Source: Zeugodacus cucurbitae (Eukaryota > Arthropoda > Insecta > Diptera > Tephritidae). Taken from it: 64,000 bases of DNA. Shown piece after piece: positions 48,584-57,891 of this stretch (its first letter is position 1; each line of letters starts with the position of its first letter). The stretch lies in contig NC_071668.1 in the NCBI RefSeq assembly GCF_028554725.1, positions 14,553,501 to 14,617,500 on the forward strand, read 5' to 3'. The position numbers and the translations under genes were made by a program. Under the pieces are notes generated by a model. The model had not been told where the DNA came from and did no database searches. It saw only the letters and a program-made list of their open reading frames with translations.

Positions 48584-48680
48584 CAAATATTGCTTGAAGC
48601 AGGGTGATTCAGATGGATCTTTTTTATATATAAGATATTTCATGGAATTTTTAAATAATATTCTTACTTATAGATACAAT
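48584..48680 (+). repeat. Last remnant of the cluster (D block)
   Basis: ATATTGCTTGAAGCAGGGTG and TTCAGATGGAT match the D block of short units. Similarity fades at about 48680. Confidence 0.6.
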
Positions 48681-49264
48681 TATTCTCGCTTTACAAAATA
48701 TAAAAAGTTGAGCTATCTTGGGATTAGTCCAGCAAAGTGTAAGAATAACCAGTTAATTTAATTATTTGCTTTATGTTAAAAAATATTTTATTTATAAAAA
48801 ATAATAATAAAAACTATACTTTTTTATATCACAAGGTTTTAGAATATTATAGAAGTACAATTGATAATCGTTTAATGTGTTCGGAAGTAGAAAGAGACTG
48901 TATCAGTTATTCAAAATTTTTTTTCTGATGAAGTTCATAACATATGATTTTTTTATTCTTATTATTGATTAAGAGCACATTTGTATAACTGCTCCATATG
49001 ACAGATTAAAATACAATTCCCCTTCTTCTGCTCGTTTTTAGTTCAACGGTGTGGATTTGTTTCCTTTGCCATCAGCAATATCCATTGTAAATAATTTAAA
49101 AATGAAATTTACGAATGATTAATTTACAATTTCAAGAAATGTTTGAATAAATTTATAGTTGAAATACATGTTTGTACTTGTAGGAGTGGGAAACTTAAAA
49201 AAAAAAAATAACAATATTATGATGTAATATTTTTAATATAGTAATATAATTCTATAAGATATAA
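48681..49264. other. AT-rich noncoding DNA
   Basis: Nothing recognisable. There are poly(A) and TAA-rich tracts and no open frame of note. Confidence 0.5.
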
Positions 49265-49605
49265 TATAATTTTGGAGATATGGTTTCTGGCCCATAAGTG
49301 AGCGGAATCACGCCCAATTGAAATTGTGTATACCATTTTGAGCGCACTCTTTTGCACCATCTTTATAATTAAATTTAAGGTTTCTGGTGGTTTTAATTGT
49401 TAAAGAATTTGCAATAGTTTTAAACATGACCTTTGTATGGAAGGTGGGGGTGGTTACAATCCGATTTCCTACATTTTAGGAACGTATAAGGAAGTGCCTG
49501 AAGAAAACGACTCCTGAGAGCTTCGTTTATATAGCTTTAGTAGTTTACGAGATATCTACAAAAAACTTAGTAGGGGGCGGGATCACGCCTACTTTCATTA
49601 CATCC
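49265..49605 (-). repeat. Antisense partial copy of the dispersed repeat at 25.4-26.6 kb
   Basis: The minus strand carries CCGCCCCCTACTAAGTTTTT, also found at about 25818-25837 on the plus strand. Flanking phrases on target membranes of the repeat (TATATAAAC, CCACCTCCCATACAAA-like) occur in the same order. It is diverged and truncated at both ends. Confidence 0.6.
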
Positions 49606-52462
49606 AACCAGGGGCGAACGCAGGGGGGGGGAGGTTTTGGGGTGTTAAAACGTAAAACGTAAAAAATTATAATTTTATTTAGAAAATGTTTCGTGAAATC
49701 AGGTCTGTAACTTTTTCGAACATCTCGGACGTCATAAAGTTGATTTGGACCGAATGTTTCCCTTAAACTCTCAATGGGTTTTTTATTTAATAAATATGTT
49801 TATAAATAGACCTATCCAATGTGTCTCACCTTTTATTTTGCAAGATGTTATCTGTTTCGATAAAGAAAGCAATCTAAATGGAAATTTACACTGAATGTGC
49901 ACCGTTATCTAGGCAACTCCGAACAAACCGATATCCGGCATATTAAAAAGATTTAGAAACAAATTTTCTAATACCTTCCAGCATCAAATGTTTGCCGAAA
50001 CTTCCCCTACAAGGCAACCATTCCCTCCTTTGCTACGTCATATACATATAATCTTGTTTGACCTAGTTAAATGAAAACTTAACCTTGTCAAATTTAAACT
50101 ACTGTTGGGTTTCGAAAGAGGTAAAAATATATTTCGCGAAGGTATGCCCTCCGTGTTTCTATCACTAATGAATCGCTTAGGAGCCTTCTCATATTAGGGT
50201 AAATTAGAAGAAAGGCTTAAATCAAGTGAAGCGCATAATTATAAATGTTGAGGGACCAATGCAAATATTGAGAATCTGAAAAAAAAACAATTAGATTAAA
50301 ATTGAAGAAAAAAATTAAACGAATTAAATTAAATAAAAGCGAAAGACGAAATGGAATCACACTTCCGTTCGGTGACATAAATTAACACACGTGAAAAAAG
50401 GAGATATTGCAAGGATTGAATACGCACTCATACAGGTATGTGTATGTAAGTATGTATATATGTACATATGTATGTATGTATGTAAGTATGTGTATATGTT
50501 TGTCAACTCAGTAAGAAGGCAAATGCTGCAAGGCGAATGCGGGCAGACAAACCTCAAAGCCCAAAGGGATTTGCGCAAGGAAGCGGTAAGATTTCCGTAA
50601 AACAACAACAACAACAGAAACAAGCAGACAGGCAAATAAGTACACACACTGACTCATATACATACATACAAATATTAGAACAATATATTTATGTATGAAT
50701 TTGCCTGCGGCAAGTCACTCAAGTGCTGCTGCATTTCAACTGCTCTAAAATACATATAAACATACATGCATCCGCACATTTGTTGCATATATAAATAAAA
50801 ATTTCAGTTTTCCATCAACATCAAAAACATTCTAAATATACAAACACACACGCCGAAAAGTCCTCTTACTAAGCGCTAAAGGGTTTCTTCTGCTGCTGCT
50901 TCTTCGTTTTCCTTAATTATTGCCACCACATTGCACGCATGCGCGCCAACCCAAGCCAAAGCGTAAAAGCAGCCACAAACGCTACTGACAACAACAACAA
51001 CAAGCAAGTCGCATAACAAATAAGTGCTAAAAGCAGCGCAAGGATCTAAGTAAGACAGGAAGTTCTAATGAGGCAACAACTACAACAACAACAAAAATGT
51101 ATATTACAAAATTATTACAACAACAATTTATTTTCTGATTTCTACATATTTTTTCTCTCAATTTTTTACTTTTATTACCAACAATAAATTTGGTGGAAAA
51201 TGTGCTGCGGGGATCCTCAAATGGATTTATTATAATTTTGTGTGTGGATTTACGTAATGCCTTAAGCGATGCCGCTACTTGATTATTAGACATATAATGG
51301 TTATATATATATATACATATATATGTGTATGTATGTAAATAAGTAATATCTGGGATATATATACATATGTGTGTGTTTGTATGGCAATTAGGCAAATTTA
51401 TGTGATTTTGTATGAAATACATTTTAACACTTGCTGCCGACTGCACTAAGTAAACAAACATTCAAAGGCGAACACACACGCAAACACTTGTTTGCTTGGC
51501 AGGCTCAAATGAGCCGCTCAACATTTCACACCAACTTCATGAAGTAGAAAAAATTGAAATAAAATTATGGCAACAGCATTATAAGTATGGAAAATATACA
51601 CACAAATTTCCATGGAATATTAAAAGGTCACATCCATTACATATATACATTCATATGAGTATGTGTGAATGCCTGCTACTGCCTTCCTGCCATTACAAGA
51701 GCACGCAACATTAGTTTCAAAGTGAAGCAAAAATTGCGCGGCGGCATTATTGAGCCGCTTTGTGGCATACAGCGGCTGCCGTTGAGCCGGGAAGGGGTTA
51801 CTTGAAATTTGGTGCGTGCGCTACAAACGCTGAGCGCATAGCGCGGCTCAAACACGACTCAATAGCTTAGATAGCTTAGCACTCACGTAATTACGCTAAA
51901 ACTAAGGCTTGTTGTTTCTGTTTTTGTAATTGTTATTTTTGTAATTGCTATTTTTGTTGTTGTTTTGTGTGGGTGTTTTGTAGCTACTCTTTTTTGTTGT
52001 TGCTTCGTTTTTCAACAGTTTTGGTTTATTGCTGTGCTGCGCATGCGTGCCACCATTTAAAACGTGCTTAATGAAATTCTTAGCACTTCAGTGGCGTACA
52101 TATTTATTGGCTAGACATTTGTGTGCGCTACTATTTACGCATTTTAAATATGTAATTGACTCAGCTACCTTTTGATGAATTCAAAAAGAATAATGTTTGT
52201 TCATTTTTTTGTAAGTAAATGTTTCCTTTTCTATTGCGTCTTCTTCTATTTATCGCCATCACTATATTCTTCTTCCGAGTTCATAAAAGACGATCGAGCG
52301 TGTATTCTTCTACTAAGCCAACGCTTCACTAAGTAAGTAGTTAGTAGTCTCGGCTTGATCTATACAATTTAGAGCAAATCTGCCTGTGTTTTTGGAAGTT
52401 ATGCAATTTTGCTGAAATAAATCTAAATTCTTCCCGAAAAATGAAAAGTTCCCAAATATTCT
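49606..52462. other. Noncoding DNA, CAA/GTA microsatellite-rich
   Basis: No gene is supported. A run of ten G lies at about 49625. Between 50420 and 50510 there is a GTATGTATGT tract, and CAACAACAA runs lie at about 50603-50615, 50989-51003 and 51078-51092. TATATACATATATATG lies at about 51304-51325. ORFs over these tracts are low complexity. Confidence 0.5.
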
Positions 52463-52466
52463 TTAA

Positions 52467-52852
52467 GGGGCTATACCAGTGTGACATTTTCAAAAAATAG
52501 ATATTTTTATTTTAAGCGATATTTTGTTTCAAAACTACGCCATTTTGTTAATTTTTGATATTTTTCAATAATCGTAGGTCATTGTATAGGAAATAACTTC
52601 AACTTTAATACCCTTTTTGGATTATTTTGTTTCAGCTACTCATTCGGCCGAGGTGGGGAACTTTTTTTGGCACCTCCCGAGACAGCACATAATTCATTAT
52701 TTTTCAATACCTTTGTACAAAAAAATCTAAAAATACAGCTTAAAATATACCTTATAATGTCCAAAAAACTACGAAATATTCGATTGCGTACTTTCTTCAA
52801 AAAAATTCACGAAAATCGCCTAATTTTTCATGGGTTACTCTAGTATAGCCCC
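52467..52852 (+). mobile_element. 386-bp TTAA-flanked MITE
   Basis: The left end GGGGCTATACCAG and right end CTAGTATAGCCCC are inverted repeats of each other, with one mismatch. Both are flanked directly by TTAA (52463-52466 and 52853-52856), which fits a TTAA target duplication. There is no ORF. Internal sequence is shared with 20950-21596. TTAA duplication is the piggyBac habit, so mobilisation by a piggyBac-like enzyme is a reasonable inference and not shown. Confidence 0.8.
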
Positions 52853-52856
52853 TTAA

Positions 52857-53498
52857 AACATTTTGCTCTTGAACTTTAGTTTACTCCCAGATAAAGTGGG
52901 ATGCCTGCTATATCAGTTAAGATTAATTTTATCAGAAAGATTAATTTTAATAATGACTTTTTCAGTAATAGTTCTGATTTCCAAGTAGAGGAGAGCCTTA
53001 TGTCAGAAATAAGCGATAGGTAAGTTTTCAGAATATTCCACGTTTCGGAGTTGTTGTAATCCAATTCACATAAAGCGAAACAAAATTAATAATAAATATT
53101 TTACTCAATGTTTTTTGGAGCACATGTAATACTGGATACTGGTTTATGCTGGTATCAAATTTAAAAAGATTCACTGAATCTGTAGTCCATCGACTTCGCC
53201 CATTTTTATTGTGACTATGATCTATCTTTCTTATCATCAAATTCCAAGATTACCATATAAGAGTAAACTCCGAGGTACTCTATTTGGCTAAGTAGGGTTT
53301 TGAGTTCGTTCGAAAGACTCTGGATTCGATTTTTGGAATTTGCTCGTCAGCAGCGGTAAATACCATAGAGTAAACCCGTTTCCCAATATAGTCGGGTTCA
53401 AATGACCAAAGCGGACTTTATCCGGTTATGGACTGCGAACTCGGCAGCATTCCTCAAAATTGTTTAGAGAATGATTTCTGTGGCTACATAAATAACTA
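52857..53498. other. Noncoding DNA
   Basis: Nothing recognised. It sits between the TTAA MITE and the pogo-like element. Confidence 0.5.
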
Positions 53499-53500
53499 TA

Positions 53501-55152
53501 GAGTAAAGTAGGCAAATATGGACCACCAATCCTTTTTTGGTACATAGGTCACCAAGTACATGCAATAATACAATCAAATTTATTTGATTAACTTAAAAAA
53601 ACAATTAATTTTTATTTTATTTTGTAAAACAATAACTCCAAACGCAAAATATATTATAAACTAAAAAAACGTAAAAATACCCAGAAACGTGAAAAAAATA
53701 TTGGGGGGTAATATGGACCAGGTATTCCATATTAGCCGAAGTGATTATTGTGTACACATGTCGCATATAAAGAGATCTTCTTCACAACCAGCACATTCCT
53801 CATTTTTGCAAGAGACACATTGAACCCATATTTCACCAGACCGATCTTCCGAATAAAACGTAGAGCAATATAGGCATTTCGCATCCTCTTTCTCACCGGG
53901 GTCTACAAATTCTAGAATTTCACCGTCAGATTCGTCCCGGACACTGTAATTGTCATCCAAGTCCAAAGAGGATGAGGAATTTGTTTTCTTCCTTTTTCCT
54001 GATATGAAAATAAAGAATAAAATGTTATCTACAAATGTCAAATCAAAACCTTGATTTACATGATTACAGATACATTTTTCTCTTGCTGAATTTATTGATT
54101 TCATAAGTGCTTTGGAAGTGCCTGTTTCATCAACGTTAAAAACATTGTTGGCTGAATAATTAAAATTGTCCATTTCCTTTTCAAGGATATCAAAAAAGGT
54201 ATTCACATTATCTTTTGTGAAACCTCGTGCTCTTGCCAATGAAGATCCCGTCGGAGAACGGAACGCTAAATTTGGGTTCCTCTTTAAAAACAAGCGCAGA
54301 AAATCCTTGCCCGCGAACTGATTTTCTTTTGAAAATAGGTGCATAATATTATTTTTTTCAGCCAGTTGATAGGCTAAGTACTTAACATCCATTCTGCTTA
54401 GACCAAATAGTTTCGATTCCATTGTCAAAACGTACTCCACCAACATCTTTTCAAAATTTTCAGGAAAAACTGGTTTGCGCCCTAATTTAGTGTTTACGAC
54501 CTTTTCGATTTCGGTGTCTTTCTTTAACGCTAGCCTTATTAAAGTTGACTTAGGGACATTGTACATCTTAGCTGCTTTCAGATAACCGCAGGTATTAGAT
54601 CGCACCGCAGTGATCGCCTTTTTCATGTCCTCGGGATTCCAATTTTTACGGTTACCAGGAGCCATATCCTACATTAATAAGATCTTAATGAACTTAAAGA
54701 TAATCGAGCTAAAAGAGTAAGAATTGTTCTGCGGGTAATATGGACCATTAGTCCATATTAGCCTCTACTGTGGTAGTCCATATTACACTCAACATGTGGT
54801 GGCGATATAACTGAGTTTAATTCCAATCTGAACTATTTTTATTAAACTATAACCATTCAAAATTAGCAAAAAGTATTTATTTAACACATATTATTTGTCA
54901 ATTTATTCGTTCCACAATAAATTTTAAGTAAAATTCACTTACGCACATATCAGCAATTATCAGCAACCACTATTTTACAAAAATCACTATTGCTCGAATA
55001 TCCGCACTTGCTGAACGGTAAATTGAAACTGAGGAAACTTGCACGAATAGACGAAGAAATCAAACGAAAATAACGGAGGATTTAACAACTGAAATTCAAG
55101 ATAACTAGGTGGTCCATATTACCCACGTGGTCCATATTACCCACCTTTACTC
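53501..55152 (-). mobile_element. pogo-like DNA transposon, internally deleted, with intact ends
   Basis: The left end GAGTAAAGTAGGCAAATATG and the complement of the right end, GAGTAAAGGTGGGTAATATG, form terminal inverted repeats flanked by TA (53499-53500 and 55153-55154), the target of the Tc1/mariner/pogo superfamily. The 18-bp unit holding GTGGTCCATATTACCCAC occurs twice in tandem at the right end (about 55108-55143). Further direct and inverted copies of the core GGTAATATGGACCA lie at about 53707, 53727, 54733, 54751 and 54775. A transposase remnant on the minus strand fills the middle. Confidence 0.88.
53745..54665 (-). pseudogene. pogo/Jerky-type transposase lacking most of its DDE domain
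   Basis: The start is the ATG at 54665 (MAPGNRKNWNPEDM). Residues about 8-55 form a psq/CENP-B-like helix-turn-helix (AITAVRSNTCGYLKAAKMYN, VPKSTLIRL). A second DNA-binding CENP-B-type domain follows to about residue 145 (GRKPVFPENFEKML, GKDFLRLFLKRNPNL). The first catalytic aspartate is present in FNVDETG (D179). The rest of the DDE domain, which should span well over 100 residues, is missing. After about residue 222 the protein moves to a serine/acid-rich linker and a cysteine-rich end (CLYCSTFY, WVQCVSCKNEECAGC, FICDMC) like the PHD-style tail seen in many pogo-type proteins. A splice-acceptor-like TTTATTTTCATATCAG lies at the junction (about 53999-54014). The frame is open, but the enzyme would be inactive. 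It could act as a DNA-binding repressor. Confidence 0.85.
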
Positions 55153-55154
55153 TA

Positions 55155-56820
55155 TTCGTTGAGCAAAATTCCTCGCCTGAACTGGCATGTCGTCAGACTA
55201 CTCAACTTCAAAAAAAAAAATCCTTAGTGAGGGTTGCAGATAAGTGAATAAGTACTTGACTTTTGGTAAAAAATTAAAAATTATACTTTCGCTAAGTGGT
55301 CGTCCACATCAGAAGTTCAGAAGTGGGACGTAAATTTTTGATAATTTTTTTAATAATATTCCTTAAAGTTGGTCCGAAAATAATAGTTAGCATGCTATTA
55401 CATCGTTAGTAGCTACTCAACAACATCATATAAAAAATTTTAGTATCAATTTGCATTTGAGTCAATGCAAAATTTTTTCGTATAACTGCTAACTAACATA
55501 TCAAAATTATGCTCTTAACGGTTGCCAGCACAGTTAACAGATACTGTTGATTCATTTATTCAAAATTCACATTCTCTGTTTACATGCATCAACATTTCGA
55601 AATTATTTCGCAAATAGCACAACAGCGTATAAGACTGTAAGATTCAACATAATACTCCAATGTAACATAACAGTGTGCTGTTAAAAATCATTTGTAAATG
55701 GCGAACACAGTAGAAGCATAAGATAAAGCGAGATAGCTGCAAAGTTGCGTAGCAGAAATAAAAGCAGAGCGCATAGAGAATGTTTTAACAGTAATTGGCA
55801 AAAAATGGCGAATGAGAAAAATATAACTGTTACTATGTGTTTAACAGAACCAATAGGCATGACTGGCAGTACTTTTAATATAACAGTAGTTGAAAAATCC
55901 AAGCATGGCTGGCTGTCGACTGATTCCGCAGCGAGCACTCTCATTAAATCTCACTGGTTTTTTAACATTTGCGAGCGTGCACGTGTTGTTGCGCACAGCG
56001 CGATTTTACTGAGTAACTAAAGTGGTGGTTTGTTCTTGTCTTTGTTGTTATTCAAGTAACCATCGCTGCTAGCCATATCTCCGCTTGCGTGATATTCTAT
56101 ACTGTTGCTGTTGTTGCTGTTTATGATTATGAGAGGCTATCAAAACTTGACTCTTGTGCGCGGAAACAACACTGTTAAGGCAACAACGAAAACAACAACA
56201 TCGCATTGTAACATACATATGCATGTACATAAACCGGTAGTTGTAGTTGCAGAAGAGGAGGTGACCATCGAGCATCGACCGAGTCAAATCAAGTCGAAGT
56301 CAAGTTGTTGGCGTTGACGCCGAACGCTGGTGGTGTTGTTGTTGCACATGATGAGGCGTATGATAATGTTGGAATATGACGGAAGATATGAGTGTTGCTT
56401 ACGTACAGATATACAGATATGCTTGGTGCTCATGGGTTGCTTGTGACTCCCTTCAAAGTATTGGTTTCGTTTCATTATGATTTTTTCTTTGTTTTTTTTT
56501 TTTTTGCTTGTTGTTGCTGTTGTATCTGTGGTAAGACGAGTATGACTGGGTGCTGCTCTGCCGCCATCACATCATATGAATATGAGTGTTTTCATTTATG
56601 AATTATGTATTTTTTTGTGCACATACATACAATTGGGGTAGTATATATGTACATACATAACTGAAGCCACATAAATGTTGATAAATTTGTATGTAAACCT
56701 TAGTACATATATATTTAGTATGTATTTAATATATTTTAAAAATTCTATCTATTCGACTTGACTCGACTTCTTTTACTACTTTTTCGAATTAAAATTTTTT
56801 ATTAAAAAAAATATGATAAT
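55155..56820. other. Noncoding DNA, GTT/CAA-rich toward the right
   Basis: No gene is supported. The overlapping ORFs at 55681-56317 on both strands show no domain. GTTGTTGTT runs lie at about 56330-56345. Confidence 0.45.
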
Positions 56821-56950
56821 ACAATACTGTAACTCATACTCTTGAATTGGCGATAGAAGTCCAATTTCATACAAATTACCTTCCTTAACTCGGAAGTCTC
56901 TCGAAGTTTTTTTGTGGATTATAGTGATTCGAGTTAGGGAAGTTCAACTG
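56821..56950 (+). mobile_element. Small palindromic MITE, copy A (left end lost)
   Basis: The right end GAGTTAGGGAAGTTCAACTG is followed by TA. The interior (CTCTTGAATTGGCGATAGAA, ATTTCATACAAATTACCTTC) matches copies at 62.1 and 62.5 kb. The left terminal repeat is missing. Confidence 0.65.
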
Positions 56951-56952
56951 TA

Positions 56953-57825
56953 TATAAAAAAGGCATTGAAATTATTATTTTTTTTTTAATAAATTGTCGT
57001 TACTACTTTACAATTCTAAAGTAGGTAGGAAGCAATAAAATATTTGCCGTTACTGTTGCCGTTAGTTAAAAAATTATTAGCTAAAATATTACACTCAGAA
57101 TTTTGATACTTTATGATTCAATTCGGTAGATTTGGGTTTGAATTTATAATCAATGTATGTTAGAGGGACATATCAAAAACAAAGTTATTCATTGAGGCGT
57201 TGAGTATTCACTAACAGGCTTTACAACCACTAAAATAGAATGAATAGAATAGAGAAGATTTCTATTTCCACTTGTAAAAAGTTTAACAGAAAACACTTTC
57301 AACTAAATGGAGCTCGCACCCATCTCGTAGTTTAGCAGCAAAAAAATTATACTCGACAAAAAACCAACGGAAGGGAAACCGCTCAAGTTGACGCCCATTT
57401 CTGAATCACACATAAATATTATGAAATCCGCGCTATATTTCATACATTTTTCTATCTCAATCAGACAAGCAGGTACACCAAACTCACGACCTATTATGCA
57501 CCGAATGCTCTCTCAGCTTACAAACTCTCACAACTCGAGGGTGAGTTATGAATTTTTCTACATTTTATATTACATATTATTGGTTAATGCCATAAAAACA
57601 AGAACAAAAGCAATGCCAAAAAAAATTTCAGAGGGCGTCAAACTACCTTAGAAATAAATAACTGTGTACTTATATAAAAACACACACTTGCAGACAGAAT
57701 TGCCGATTTTTATATAAAAGTTAGCACCCGAGCAAAATTTGGTTTGTATGTAAGTACAAGAAGTTTTGCAGTTTTATTAAGAAAACGCGAGCGTTATAAA
57801 ATAAAAATGTAATTTCGAAGCTCAC
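56953..57825. other. Noncoding DNA
   Basis: Nothing recognised apart from AT-rich tracts. The 87-codon ORF at 57388-57651 has no domain. Confidence 0.45.
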
Positions 57826-57891
57826 CTCTGACTTGAGCTTCGCTGTCGCCTCCATTACTGCAGTCACTGTTAACGCCGCTGCAAAGGTGAA
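57826..57891 (-). CDS. Candidate 66-nt host exon (speculative)
   Basis: On the minus strand a long pyrimidine tract ending CAAAATTATGTGCAG precedes a 66-base segment. That segment is followed by GTGAGC, so the boundary reads CAGAG|GTGAGC, a strong 5' splice site. The length is a multiple of three, as in cassette exons. Two frames are open. One reads FTFAAALTVTAVMEATAKLK. The other reads HLCSGVNSDCSNGGDSEAQV, whose C...V/N-x-DCSNGGD-x-E pattern is reminiscent of the calcium-binding end of LDL-receptor class A repeats. No partner exons were recognised nearby, so this may be chance. Confidence 0.25.

Larger units (their letters stand above)
28435..48680 (+). repeat. Composite tandem repeat cluster with embedded mariner fragment
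   Basis: About fifteen units are recognised by a shared start, CTCAGTGTATCATCATCATT (or CTCAGTGTACCAG). I divide them into blocks. Block A (about 300-450 bp) carries TGTGCTACCAGGCGCCC and CCGTGCATAAATTCCGATCC. Block D (short units) carries TTTATGGGCGCCTGGTATTTT and TTGAAACAGGGTGT. Block E (long units) carries GTGTTTATCACGCGTTCGG and is partly homologous to D. Block B (long units) is a decayed mariner fragment read on the minus strand. Block C is AT-rich, with TTAAAATTAATAAATA and TTATATAAAACAATAAATTA. Short units run A-D and long units A-E-B-C, in mixed order. The cluster is interrupted by an RTE LINE and a probable hAT-like insertion. Unit ends below are set at the CTCAGTG motif for convenience and are not known biological boundaries. 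Confidence 0.88.

Noticed and set aside
49606..49660. CAGGGGCGAACGCAGGG followed by a G-run as the terminus of a DNA transposon
   Set aside because: It resembles some hAT-type ends, but I could not find a matching inverted end or target duplication.
55745..56020. 91-codon ORF as a host gene
   Set aside because: No domain and no splice or promoter context, and an ORF of similar length lies on the opposite strand.
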